Source: Strigomonas culicis
Taxonomy: Eukaryota; Euglenozoa; Kinetoplastea; Trypanosomatida; Trypanosomatidae
DNA: 52,981 bases
Direction: 5' to 3'
Assembly (NCBI GenBank): GCA_000482145.1
Contig: AUXH01000055.1
Coordinates: forward strand, 1-52,981
This document shows positions 8,236 through 17,608 of the stretch, piece by piece. Each line of letters starts with the position of its first letter. Position 1 is the stretch's first letter. Position numbers and translations under genes: made by a program. The notes below the pieces were generated by a model. That model worked only from the letters and a program-made list of their open reading frames with translations. It searched no databases and was not told the DNA's origin.

Positions 8236-9309
8236 ATGCCCAAGGAGCACCGCGCGGTGCCGATGGGCGTCATCAGCGCCGTGGCGGCGCCGGGCAAGAA
8301 GCTCAAGTTTGCAACGAACATTACCACACTCGGCAAGAGCCAGCCGAGTGCCGCGGCGGCCTCGGGCGTCGAGCGGAAAGGATCGAGGAAGCTGAAGAAG
8401 AAGGCGGTGGAGGGCTCCAAGACGGGCGGCAGCCAGTCCGGCATGGTCTTCAACAAGGGCTTCGGCCAGCACATCCTGAAGAACCCGCTCGTCATCACGG
8501 CCATTGTGGAGAAGTCGGCCATCAAGCCGACGGACGTCGTCATGGAGATCGGCCCCGGTACCGGCAACCTGACAGAGAAGCTGCTGCAGACGGCGAAGAA
8601 GGTGATCGCCTTCGAGATCGACCCGCGCATGGTGGCGGAGCTCAACAAGCGCTTCCAGAACACCCCGCTCGCCGGCAAGCTCCAGGTCATCCGCGGCAAC
8701 TGCCTAGAGCACGATTTCCCTTACTTTGACAAGTGCGTCGCGAACGTGCCCTACGCCATCTCGTCTGCGCTCATCTTCAAGCTGCTGAAGAAGCCGACCT
8801 TCAAGTGCGCCGTGCTCATGTTCCAGCGGGAATTCGCCCTGCGCGTGTGCGCGCAGCCGGGCAGCGAGGCGTACTGCCGCCTCTCGGTCAACGCGCAGTT
8901 GCTGGCGCGCTGCAGCCACCTCATGAAGATCAGTAAGAACAGCTTCAACCCGCCGCCGAAGGTGGAGTCCAGCGTCATCCGGCTCGACCCCAAGTACCCG
9001 GTGCCGGACGTGGACTTCGAGGAGTGGGACGGGCTCGTGAAGATGATCTTCAACCGCAAGAATAAGAAGGTCTCGTCCATCTTTAGAACCAAGGCCGCGC
9101 TGCAGGCGCTCTACGAGCGGTACGTGAGCTACCGCAAGATGGAGGGCAGCGCGGATACGAGCCCGGTGCTGACGGTGGAGCAGTTCAAGACGCGGCTGGA
9201 GACCGTCATCGCGGACCCGATGTTCGACCAGCGCGGCCGCAGTCTGGACGAGGAGGCCATGATGAACATGTTGGCGCACTTCACGAAGAATGGCATTCAC
9301 TTCATCTGA
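8236..9309 (+). CDS. DIM1: 18S rRNA dimethyladenosine transferase
   Basis: 357 residues. After a basic, low-complexity N-terminus of about 70 residues comes the KsgA/Dim1 core: GFGQHILKNP, SAM motif I EIGPGTGNLTEKLL (first Gly of the motif G106), the acidic FEIDPRM strand, and motif IV NVPY at residues 170-173, where the family usually has NLPY. The C-terminal part contains NPPPKVESSVIRL, typical of this family, and F-N-R-K-N-K in the terminal helical domain. The enzyme dimethylates two adjacent adenines near the 3' end of small-subunit rRNA and also acts in nucleolar pre-rRNA processing. The basic extension suits a nucleolar protein. Start chosen as first ATG after the AG at 8216-8217. Confidence 0.95.
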   Translation: MPKEHRAVPMGVISAVAAPGKKLKFATNITTLGKSQPSAAAASGVERKGSRKLKKKAVEGSKTGGSQSGMVFNKGFGQHILKNPLVITAIVEKSAIKPTDVVMEIGPGTGNLTEKLLQTAKKVIAFEIDPRMVAELNKRFQNTPLAGKLQVIRGNCLEHDFPYFDKCVANVPYAISSALIFKLLKKPTFKCAVLMFQREFALRVCAQPGSEAYCRLSVNAQLLARCSHLMKISKNSFNPPPKVESSVIRLDPKYPVPDVDFEEWDGLVKMIFNRKNKKVSSIFRTKAALQALYERYVSYRKMEGSADTSPVLTVEQFKTRLETVIADPMFDQRGRSLDEEAMMNMLAHFTKNGIHFI

Positions 9310-9665
9310 CGCGCCTTCCTCTCTGGCGTGTGGGCGGTCCACGGTGGCGAGGCTTCTCCTCTTTGGCACGTAGCGAACAGGAACCCTAAAAACAATACTA
9401 ATCGAATAATACGGAACCATAATAACATGTATCAATTTTCACTGTTTTTTTTTTTTGTTCTCTTTTCGCAACGTTGTTATGAATACCACGGGCAAACGTA
9501 GTAAAGAAAATGTGCTGCATTTCTCCTCCTCTACGTGTTTCTCTCCATTCCGGTATCTGTACTCCTCCCACTTTCTCTTCTTTTTTTTTTTTCTTTGGTT
9601 CTTGCTCAACAGAACAGCTCCACCGGTGCTCTCTATTTAACGCTCCACCTTCTTCCACAGAGATC
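9310..9665 (+). other. Intergenic spacer
   Basis: AT-rich with T runs at about 9442-9453 and 9582-9593. The AG at 9611-9612 and the AG at 9659-9660 are acceptor candidates for the next small gene. Confidence 0.55.
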
Positions 9666-10004
9666 ATGTTCCGCCATTCCTTTGCGACGACGGCCGTGCG
9701 CCGCGTCGCCGCGCCCACGATGCTCACCGCACGCCGCCACTTCACGGACAAGCTGGTGGTCGGCGCCAGCGCGGCCACGCTGACCTGCACCAGCACGCTG
9801 GGCGTGTTTCACCTCATTGTCACCCCGGTGAGCGCCTCCATCGCGATAGCCACCATCGGCTGCGCGGCGGCCAGTGGCGCCGCGGTCATCATCGACGGAG
9901 GTAAGGAGAGCAGTGGCAGTACGTTCGGCGCTGTCGTCGGGGCGTTCATCGGCGCCATGGGTGGATTCTACGCCAAGTCGCAGAGCGAGCCGTGGCGGAA
10001 GTAG
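9666..10004 (+). CDS. Small Gly/Ala-rich membrane protein, probably mitochondrial
   Basis: 112 residues. The first 30 residues are basic and hydroxylated with no acidic residue before D28 (MFRHSFATTAVRRVAAPTML), like a mitochondrial presequence. Three hydrophobic Gly/Ala/Ser-rich segments follow, at about residues 31-52, 55-77 and 87-103. The last has GxxxG-type spacing (VVGAFIGAMGGF), resembling glycine-zipper membrane proteins. It ends with a short hydrophilic tail. Start chosen as the first ATG after the AG at 9659-9660. No family is recognised; a small inner-membrane protein is the best guess. Confidence 0.65.
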   Translation: MFRHSFATTAVRRVAAPTMLTARRHFTDKLVVGASAATLTCTSTLGVFHLIVTPVSASIAIATIGCAAASGAAVIIDGGKESSGSTFGAVVGAFIGAMGGFYAKSQSEPWRK

Positions 10005-10549
10005 CTGACAAGAGAGGCCCGTCTCCCACCCTCTCACCCAATTAATTAATAACACTCCGGTCTTGTAGGAGAAAAAAACAAAAACAAAAACGTAAGATAG
10101 ACAGTCGAAATCCAACGGTTAAAAGATCACAGATATGCTCTTTTTTTTCTTCCTTTTCTGTCTTCTTATCACTCTTACAGCAACAACATCAAAGTGTATC
10201 ATTTGTTATCATCCAGCAGCAGTGTAGCCATCACTGGTCGTGATCGTTAGCCCCTCTTTTTTTTTTCCTCTCCCTTTGCCCAGCGTATTGCTGGCGGCAG
10301 CAAAAACCACATTACTGTATCATCAGGAACAATTAAATGACACGGGAAGAGTGCACCTTTGTATATGAGCACACCATAACGCTTCTCTGTTCGTTTGCTT
10401 CTCCATCTCTCTTTTTTCTACACCACCGACATCAGTCGAAACGGTAAGGTTGTTTTCTCCCTTTCTCTTATCAACTTTTTGAGCTATATCGCCGTACTTT
10501 CTTCCTTCTAACACACGATCGTGCCCCACAGCGACCTCGTTGCACTGAC
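10005..10549 (+). other. Intergenic spacer
   Basis: AT-rich with several pyrimidine tracts. AG candidates for the downstream gene include 10434-10435 and 10530-10531, the latter 19 bases before its ATG. No gene seen. Confidence 0.5.
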
Positions 10550-12121
10550 ATGTTTCAACGGACCGCGCAGAGGCGCGCGGCCACCTTCGCGGCGCGGCTC
10601 GCGCAGCTGTGCGGCGGCGTCGACTACCTGCGCGAGTGCCCCCCGCACCTCTACGTCACCTGCGACGGCGAGGCGGCGGAGGCCGGGCAGCCGCTGCGGC
10701 GCCACACGACGCGGCTGCTGGACACCGGTGCCGCCGGCCGCGGCCCGCAGACGGAGGGCGTCTACGTGCTCAGCAGCACCGACGTGGACGACGTCGCGTT
10801 CGAGAACGCGGCGACGCTGCGCCGGACGCTGGTGGGGCTGCCGTCCTGCCGCGGCGGCGCGGCCGCACAGGACTTCGTCGCGCGCCACGCGGCGCAGCTG
10901 CAGTCGCTGCGGACCGTCGCGCTGACGGAGGTGACGCTCGAGAGCGGCCGCGCGCTGGCGGCGCTCGTGCAGGCCTTCCCCGAGCTGCGCGTCGTGTGCA
11001 GCGACTTTGGCCGCTACCTCTTCACGGACCCCACCTTCTTCACCGGTGTCACGAAGGTCGTGTGTGAGAACGAGACGGGCGCGCCGGCGCCGGCCGACTA
11101 CCCCTTCCCCGAGCTTGCCGCGGATCGGTTTGTGGTGCCGGAGGAGGGACAGGCCGTCGCGGTGGATCTCCACCCCAGCGGCCGCGCGCTGCACTGCAGC
11201 TACGTCCGGCGCCCGGCCGCCGCGCACCGCAGCCGTCCGCCGCACTTCCACCAGGAGCCGCTCGTTTACTACGACAGCGTCTTCGAGAGCCTGCACGTGG
11301 GCCAGGCGCTGGTCGCCCTGCCGTGGCTGCCGGTGCTGACCGCGGCGGCGCGCCACGACCGCGTGTTGCCGGCGCCGCCGCCGCTCGCGACGAAGCACAA
11401 CGCGGCCAACACGACGCTGCTGGAGCCGTGGCGCGTGCCGGAGGAGGGCGCGGCCGTCGCGGCGGTGCTGCGGCGGCACCCCTTCGCACAGCGCGTACTG
11501 TCGGCTACCTACGGCGAGCTGCGCGGCGACGTGGAGGACGTGGCCGCGGCCGCGGAGGACGGCGCGCGCGCGCTGGAGGGGCTGCGCAGCCGCCTCGCGC
11601 GCCGGCTCGAGCTCGACACCGCGCGCGACATGGACCACTGGACGCCGCTGCTGCTGCGGCGCGTCGTGCGGGAGGCGCTGCTGACGGAGGCGGCGCCGGC
11701 GCCGCTGACGGAGGAGGCGGTGGAGGAGCTCGTGGCGTGGGCGCGCGACGGCGCGCTCGGCGGCGTCGCGGCCGCCCTCACGCGCGCCGCGCTCTCGCTG
11801 CCGCCGACGGCGGAGCAGGCGCCGCCCGCCGCCGCGGCCGCCGCGGACAGCAAAGCGGCAGAGAGCGGGGCGGAGTGGGCGGGGACGGTCGAGGCCAACC
11901 GCGCGGAGCTGGAGGGCGCGCAGGGGGTGCAGCTCATGCGGTCGGTCTTCGAGAAGCGCGGGCTGAAGGGCATCGCGCATGTGCTGGAAAGGGAAAACAT
12001 CGACTTGGGCGTCTTCCTCGCCATGACGGAGTCCGATTTCCGCACCGTGTTCAAGGCCACGTTCGGCATCTCGAAGAAGTTGCAGTCGCTCCAGCGGGAA
12101 CTCAAGGCAAACTTAAAGTAG
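10550..12121 (+). CDS. Hypothetical protein with C-terminal SAM-like domain
   Basis: 523 residues, very rich in Ala and Arg because of the high GC. Most of the chain has no motif I recognise; parts such as LRRTLVGLPS and LQSLRTVALTEVTLES look like irregular leucine-rich segments. The last 65 residues (from about 460) resemble a sterile alpha motif: FEKRGLKGIAHVLERENIDLG, then FLAMTESDFRTVF and ISKKLQSLQREL. An Ala-rich linker with AAAAAADSKAAESG precedes it. SAM domains mediate protein or RNA contacts, so a scaffold role is possible. Gene reality is well supported by codon bias and the open frame; function is not. Confidence 0.75.
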   Translation: MFQRTAQRRAATFAARLAQLCGGVDYLRECPPHLYVTCDGEAAEAGQPLRRHTTRLLDTGAAGRGPQTEGVYVLSSTDVDDVAFENAATLRRTLVGLPSCRGGAAAQDFVARHAAQLQSLRTVALTEVTLESGRALAALVQAFPELRVVCSDFGRYLFTDPTFFTGVTKVVCENETGAPAPADYPFPELAADRFVVPEEGQAVAVDLHPSGRALHCSYVRRPAAAHRSRPPHFHQEPLVYYDSVFESLHVGQALVALPWLPVLTAAARHDRVLPAPPPLATKHNAANTTLLEPWRVPEEGAAVAAVLRRHPFAQRVLSATYGELRGDVEDVAAAAEDGARALEGLRSRLARRLELDTARDMDHWTPLLLRRVVREALLTEAAPAPLTEEAVEELVAWARDGALGGVAAALTRAALSLPPTAEQAPPAAAAAADSKAAESGAEWAGTVEANRAELEGAQGVQLMRSVFEKRGLKGIAHVLERENIDLGVFLAMTESDFRTVFKATFGISKKLQSLQRELKANLK

Positions 12122-12466
12122 ACATACGTGTACATGGTTAGAGTGGTGGGGTGTTGTAATAAGCGTGAGTGTATTCACGTACAGTTTCATTGTTCACATA
12201 TGATTTAAAAAAAAATGAAAGACTTCATTAATCATTCACTTGGGCGGTGCGATCTGCGCTGGTTACTTTTTTGTTTGTTATTACTGTTGCTGGTATGGTA
12301 CCTGTTGTGGACACTCTCTGAAGCATAATTGCACACCCACACCCACACATACATACCCACTTTCGCTCCCTTTTCAATGGTAGGCAGTCGTGTTCTTTTT
12401 GTTTTCGTTTTGTTGCCCCCCCTCCCCCCACTTGCACTTTCTTTTGCCAGTACAGCGGAGCCTGCG
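12122..12466 (+). other. Intergenic spacer
   Basis: AT-rich, then CA-rich (about 12330-12357) and a C/T tract ending in the AG at 12449-12450, the likely acceptor for the PNKP gene. No gene seen. Confidence 0.55.
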
Positions 12467-13915
12467 ATGAGTTCCAAGCGAAGCAGAAGCAAGAGTAGGA
12501 GCCGCTCGTCGTCCAGCGAGCGCCGCAGACCCGCGCCGCACGGCCCACGCTCGGTCGGGGAGTGGACGTCGATAGAGAACAACTCGGTGCTCCTGCTCCC
12601 CCCCACCGCCGCCCTGCTGCAACCGCTGCTCCGCAGGGATGCCGCGGCCTCCGTCGCCTACGTGAAGGTGGCCAGCTTCGACTTGGACGACACGGTCGTG
12701 CTGCCGGCGACGGGGAAGGTATTCGCGAGGGACGACCCGTCTGACTGGAAGTGGCTGCACCCGAGCGTGCCGCAGCACCTGCGGTACCTGCACGAGAGCG
12801 GGCACCTCGTGGTGCTGTTCAGCAACCAGATGGGCATCGGCAAGGGCGGCCGGTTCGACGCGCGGAAGGCGGACGCGCTGCGGGAGAAGGTGATCCGCAT
12901 TAGTGCGGCACTCGACGTGCCGCTCGTCGCCTTCGTGGCGACGCGCGAGGACGGGTACCGCAAGCCCGGCGTGGCCATGTGGGGCCTGCTGCAGCAGCAG
13001 GTACAGCAGTGCGCGGCGGCCGGCGGGTGCGCGCTGGACTGCAACCGCTACGCCTTCTACGTCGGCGACGCGGCCGGCCGCGGCGGGCGGACCCTCGCCG
13101 GCCGCACGAAGGACTTCAGCTGCTCCGACCGCAAGTTCGCATACAATCTGTCCATCCCCTTCCTGACGCCGGAGGAGTGCTTCGGCACCCCCGTCGCGGC
13201 GCTCTTCCAGGAGGAGCCGGTGGTGGGCGCCGTGCTGCGGCCCACAAAGACCTTCCCCGCCGTCCCCTTCCAGTGGGGCGACGTGGGGCCCGACGAGCTG
13301 CGCGCGGTCCCCAACGCGTTCGAGGGCCTGTCGGTGCGCATCGTCGCCGCCGCCGGGGAGCGCACCGCGACCCTCGCGGCGGAGCCCTACTTCGTGAAGA
13401 CGAGCGGCGGCCCGGAGATGGTGCTGATGGTGGGCTACCCCGGCTGCGGCAAGTCCACCTTCTGCCGCCGGCACCTTCTCCCGCACGGCTACGTGTACGT
13501 CAACCGCGACACGCTCAAGACGAAGGAGAGGTGCCTGGCGGCCGCCGCGGAGGCGTGGCGGGCCGGGCGCCACGTCGTCGTGGACAACCTCAACGCGTCA
13601 CGCGCGGACCGCGCGCCGTACATCGCCCTCGCGACGGCGCGCCTGCCGCCCGGGGGCGTGCCGCCGGTCCGCATCTTGAGCATGCAGCACACGAAGGGGC
13701 TCGCGATGCACCTCAACCAGATGCGGGGCCGCCTCGGGCTGGGCCCGCGCGTGTCCTCCATGGTGTACAACGTGTTCCAGTCCAAGTACAGCGTGCCGCG
13801 CACCCCCGCCGAGGTCGCGGAGGAGGGCGTGGGCGAAGTGTGGGAGGTCCCGCCCGTGGTGTCGTTCGACGGGCTGCCACCACATGTGCAGAAGGAGTTT
13901 TATAAGCTATCGTAG
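12467..13915 (+). CDS. PNKP: Bifunctional polynucleotide kinase 3'-phosphatase
   Basis: 482 residues from the ATG at 12467, 16 bases after the AG at 12449-12450. The N-terminus is an Arg/Ser-rich patch (RSRSKSRSRSSSSERRR), probably a nuclear or RNA-binding signal; no FHA domain is present. The phosphatase half has the HAD nucleophile motif D72-L-D74-D-T76, then VLFSNQMGIGKG and the GYRKPG motif. The kinase half has the P-loop GYPGCGKST at residues 323-331 and further VDNLN (substrate site). Together these define PNKP, which removes 3' phosphates and phosphorylates 5' ends at DNA breaks before ligation. The HAD-then-kinase order is that of animal PNKP rather than phage T4 Pnk. Both active sites look intact. 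Confidence 0.95.
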   Translation: MSSKRSRSKSRSRSSSSERRRPAPHGPRSVGEWTSIENNSVLLLPPTAALLQPLLRRDAAASVAYVKVASFDLDDTVVLPATGKVFARDDPSDWKWLHPSVPQHLRYLHESGHLVVLFSNQMGIGKGGRFDARKADALREKVIRISAALDVPLVAFVATREDGYRKPGVAMWGLLQQQVQQCAAAGGCALDCNRYAFYVGDAAGRGGRTLAGRTKDFSCSDRKFAYNLSIPFLTPEECFGTPVAALFQEEPVVGAVLRPTKTFPAVPFQWGDVGPDELRAVPNAFEGLSVRIVAAAGERTATLAAEPYFVKTSGGPEMVLMVGYPGCGKSTFCRRHLLPHGYVYVNRDTLKTKERCLAAAAEAWRAGRHVVVDNLNASRADRAPYIALATARLPPGGVPPVRILSMQHTKGLAMHLNQMRGRLGLGPRVSSMVYNVFQSKYSVPRTPAEVAEEGVGEVWEVPPVVSFDGLPPHVQKEFYKLS

Positions 13916-14139
13916 GCGCTGTATCTCGCGCACAGTAAAGTTGTCTCTTATCCTTTCCCCGACACTCTTACTTGTTCACTCCAACCTCGCAAGAGCGAAA
14001 TGCGCCTCTTGTTTCTTTTGCGGACTGCACCCCACCCACCTCTTCCCCTCCTTCTGTTTTATCACGCTTCTTCTTTCTTTGCCGTGCTTTGTGCAGTTTT
14101 TTTCTTCTTCTTTTCTTTGTGTAGTTGACCTCCTGAGGC

Positions 14140-15249
14140 ATGTCCAAAGCGAAGCCGGCGTCCAATGACCTCGACGCGGACAAGCTGAAGTTCTTCCTGG
14201 AGTACATCCCGCCGCGCGTGAGCACGCGCATCCGGCGCACCCTCCGCAAGGCGTCCGCGCTGTATGAGAATGAGCGCTACTTTGAGGTGTACTACCTGCT
14301 GCAGCGCGTGATGAAGGAGTGCGACATGGCCTGCGTGACGCTGCCGCAGGAGCTGGACGGCGAGGTCGTCACGAACCGCGCGCGGACCATCACGCACGGC
14401 ACTCCGCAGGCGACGCTGCTCTCGACGTGTCTCTTCAAGCGCTTCCTGGAGCGCTCGGTCCTGTACCAGACGGCGAAGGCGCGGGTGGAGGCGGCGGAGA
14501 AGCTCGTCAACTCGGTGAAGAGCACCGCGGAGTGGGAGGCCGTCGTCACCGGCGAGGGCGAGAGCGGTACCTTCTACCGCAAGGACCCGGAGAAGGACAT
14601 CCACTACTTCAAGGTGGTGAGCACGCTCGAGGTGAACGCCATCTTTGTCTGCGGCATCATCATGGAGCTCGACCTCTTCGCGGAGTGGTTCCCGCTCTGT
14701 GAGCAGTCCGTCAGCTGCGGCGACCTGTCGCGCTTCTACCGCACGTCCTACTTTTCCATGAAGGCGCTGTGGCCGGTCGCGAGCCGGGACATCTTCATGA
14801 AGGGCTTCGGCATCGACGACCTGGAGAACAACGCCCGCATCGTCATCGTGGCGGAGAGCCTCGATGAGACGAAGGGCCTGCCGGAGGGGGTGCAGCCGCC
14901 GCCGGCGACGACGGAGGGCAACGTGCGCTGCGAGGTGCAGTACGGCGGCTTCCTCATCGAGCTGGTCGCGCCGCAGCAGACGCGTCTGTCCTTCATCATG
15001 GCGATCGACCCCAAGATACCCAACATCCCGCAGAAGGTCTTGAACTGGATCAACGGGAAGGTCACGTGGCAGATGATGAAGGAGATCGAGAAGGCGGCTC
15101 AAAGATCGCAGGAGAAGACGAGCAAGTACTACCAGAGACGGAGGGACAGGCCGGAGGTGTATGACTTTTTCCGCACCCGCATTAACGCTTGCATTGAAAA
15201 GAAGTTTCCTGACGTCTCTGGCACGTACACGTTGAAAGAGGATTATTAG
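14140..15249 (+). CDS. START/Bet v1-like lipid-binding domain protein
   Basis: 369 residues. After a helical N-terminal region of about 120 residues, the segment from about residue 145 to 325 reads like a START domain: a weak TFYRKDPEKDIHYFKVVSTLEV, then LDLFAEWFPLCEQS, the ALWPVASRDIFMKGFGIDD stretch and a C-terminal amphipathic helix PNIPQKVLNWINGKVTWQMM, which in START proteins closes the pocket. No transmembrane segment or signal peptide. Acceptor AG at 14123-14124 lies 15 bases before the ATG, after a C/T tract. START domains bind a lipid or sterol; the ligand is not predictable. The N-terminal part is unassigned. Confidence 0.75.
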   Translation: MSKAKPASNDLDADKLKFFLEYIPPRVSTRIRRTLRKASALYENERYFEVYYLLQRVMKECDMACVTLPQELDGEVVTNRARTITHGTPQATLLSTCLFKRFLERSVLYQTAKARVEAAEKLVNSVKSTAEWEAVVTGEGESGTFYRKDPEKDIHYFKVVSTLEVNAIFVCGIIMELDLFAEWFPLCEQSVSCGDLSRFYRTSYFSMKALWPVASRDIFMKGFGIDDLENNARIVIVAESLDETKGLPEGVQPPPATTEGNVRCEVQYGGFLIELVAPQQTRLSFIMAIDPKIPNIPQKVLNWINGKVTWQMMKEIEKAAQRSQEKTSKYYQRRRDRPEVYDFFRTRINACIEKKFPDVSGTYTLKEDY

Positions 15250-15532
15250 TTGAGGCTCATGCAGACGGTGCCACTTATTCGTATTTATTTGTTTGCTTTG
15301 TTGTTTTTGTTCGTTTTTTTTTCTTTCTCTTTCTTTCTATCAATCTCAATTCTCTTCTCCTTGTTGTTTACACTTATGTGTGTGTGTTCAGAAGAAGTGT
15401 GTGTGTGTCGCTGCGGTATGGCTGTACCACTCATCATATCCCTCTCCTTTTTGTTCCTGTACTGTTCTTCGCTAGTCCGTATTTACTTGTTGTAGTTGAC
15501 TTAACACAGCTCGACCCCTCAACGGATCCGCG

Positions 15533-17263
15533 ATGGAGATCACAGCAGCGGATGTGCTGTGGTGGGAGCAGAAGCTGGAGGCGTCCGACAGCGCGGCCGT
15601 GAAGCGCTTTTACCTCTCCTTCACGGAGGACCCCGCCACCCGCGCAGCGGCGGGCGGCGACGCGTGGTGCCTGGCCCCCGCGCTCGGGCAGCCATGGGAG
15701 CTGGGGCGGCTGCTCTTTCTCGCGCGGGTGGTCGCGGCCGACGAGCGGACGCTGTGGGAGTGCCTCGGGCCGCGGCTCCGCGAGGTGTTCGATCACCGCG
15801 TCGACGGCTGGAACGAGCAGTCCGCGGTGAAGGTCGTCCACCAGTTTCTCACGGACGGGGTGGATGCGGCCGCGCGCCCGGTAGTGGCGGCGCTGCAAGA
15901 GGCACTGCACGTGCACACGGCCGACCACGTGAAGCCGCTGCCGGACACGCCGGCGGTGGGCGGCGCGCCGGCCGCCGCGCGCGACGAGCTCGACGGCGCC
16001 GTGGGCATCACGGACATGCAGCGCGGCAACGACTACAGCGAGGGCTCCATTGTGTGCCGCCGGCCGCTGCCGCCCTTCGCGACGCTGCTCCGGCTCCCGC
16101 GGGACCGCCTGTTCTGCGTCGCCTCCGTGCGCCAGCACAGCGCACTCGGCCGGGCGGTGGCGCACTGCGCGGCGCTGGCGTCGCTGCGTGAGAACGAAGA
16201 GGCCTTCCTCGTCCTCGCGCTGCTGTACGAGCGCGACGTAGCAGGCGCCGCATCGCACTGGTCTGCGCTGCTGCAGACGTGTCCGCCGGGCTACCCCACC
16301 GTGCCCGGCTTCTGGCCGCTGAGCGACCTGGCGGAGCTGGAGGGCGTCGACATCCTGGACGAGGTGCTGCAGCGGCGGGCGCAGCTGGACGACTTCCAGG
16401 CGCAGCTGGGCGCGCTGCTGCCGCTGCTGCTGCCCGCGCTGCGCGCCGCCGGGGGGCCGGCCGACCTTACACTGGAGCGGCTCGCGGCCGTCTTCGCGAC
16501 GGCGCCGCTGCAGTGGGCGCGCGCCACATTCGACAGCCGCGCCTTCCGCCTGAACGTGGACGGACAGGTCGTGCTGGCGCTCGTGCCCGTCGCGGACATG
16601 ATCAACCACCAGAACCGCAGCGACGTGCTGACGCGCCGCGTGGAGCCGAACGGCGGCGACTTCGTACTGGAGGTGGGCGCCGCGCTCACCGACCGCGACG
16701 TCGGCCGCGAGCTGTGGATGAGCTACGGCCCGCTACAGAACTGGGAGCTGCTGCAGTACTACGGCTTCGTGCTCCCCGACAACGAGCACGACAAGCTGCC
16801 GTTCCCGCTCGGCGTCGACGCCCTCGCGGAGTCCGACGACGTCTGGGATCGGCGGCGCTGGCAGATCATCTCGCACTACCACCTCTACGACGCGGGCCGC
16901 TGCTGGATCGCGCGCAGCGGCGTGCCGTCGGCCGCGCTGCGCGCGCTGCTGCGCGTGCTGGTCGCGCAGGCGGAGGAGTTCGACGGCATGGAGCGCGACG
17001 GGCCCTTCGCGCAGCTATCCCCCGCGACGGAGGGGACGGTGCGCGAGACGCTGCGGCAAACCGTCGCGTGCGTCATGGACCTCTTCAGCACCACGCTGGA
17101 GGAGGACGAGGAGGCGCTGCTCGAGATGGACGAGACCGGCACCGCCGCCGCGGATGACAGCAGCCAGACGAACATGCGCCTGTGTCTGGAGCTGCGCATC
17201 GGCCTGAAGCGCATCGCCCTCCGCGTGCTGACGGCGCTCGACGAGGAAACAACCGCATCGTAA
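15533..17263 (+). CDS. SET-domain methyltransferase (RuBisCO LSMT / SETD3-like)
   Basis: 576 residues. The family's split SET domain is visible: an N-terminal half with GSIVCRRPLPPFATLLRLPRD, the helical iSET insert, and the catalytic core with N358-H359 in MINHQNRSD, followed by MSYGPLQNWELLQYYGFVLPDNEHD, where Y398-G399 belong to the conserved SYG motif. A helical C-terminal domain resembling the Rubis-subs-bind region follows, ending in an acidic patch (EEDEEALLEMDE). Relatives methylate lysine or, for SETD3, actin histidine. Substrate here is unknown. The acceptor is probably the AG at 15494-15495. Cofactor-binding and catalytic motifs look intact. Confidence 0.88.
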   Translation: MEITAADVLWWEQKLEASDSAAVKRFYLSFTEDPATRAAAGGDAWCLAPALGQPWELGRLLFLARVVAADERTLWECLGPRLREVFDHRVDGWNEQSAVKVVHQFLTDGVDAAARPVVAALQEALHVHTADHVKPLPDTPAVGGAPAAARDELDGAVGITDMQRGNDYSEGSIVCRRPLPPFATLLRLPRDRLFCVASVRQHSALGRAVAHCAALASLRENEEAFLVLALLYERDVAGAASHWSALLQTCPPGYPTVPGFWPLSDLAELEGVDILDEVLQRRAQLDDFQAQLGALLPLLLPALRAAGGPADLTLERLAAVFATAPLQWARATFDSRAFRLNVDGQVVLALVPVADMINHQNRSDVLTRRVEPNGGDFVLEVGAALTDRDVGRELWMSYGPLQNWELLQYYGFVLPDNEHDKLPFPLGVDALAESDDVWDRRRWQIISHYHLYDAGRCWIARSGVPSAALRALLRVLVAQAEEFDGMERDGPFAQLSPATEGTVRETLRQTVACVMDLFSTTLEEDEEALLEMDETGTAAADDSSQTNMRLCLELRIGLKRIALRVLTALDEETTAS

Positions 17264-17608
17264 GGAGAAGCCGATGCTTTGGTGTGCTTGGACGAAGGAT
17301 GCCATGCACACAGGCACACGCCTGTGGGCTCTTTTTGTATATTATAACATAACATGAACGTTTAATTCCCTTTTATTATCATCATTTTTTGTAATATCCT
17401 TTTTTTTTGTTTCTTTCTACTGTATTGTGTAACACCTTTGCAATTGTTTTTGTATAAGAGAACAACGCCTGTCTGTACCCGCACGTGTGTCTTCTCCACC
17501 CTCGGATTGTCTCTTCCTTTGAAAAGCCTTTAAGTTTCTTTTTTTTTTGTCCGTCTTTTCGGGGTTTCCGTTTGTTTGCACTATCGGATTCCTGTAGTAC
17601 GCGTTGCC
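17264..17608 (+). other. Intergenic spacer
   Basis: AT-rich with T runs at about 17400-17409 and 17539-17548; the AG at 17596-17597 is 11 bases before the next ATG. No gene seen. Confidence 0.55.

Noticed and set aside
8743..8754. NVPY instead of NLPY as a sign of inactive DIM1
   Set aside because: Val for Leu is a conservative change at this position and all other motifs are intact.
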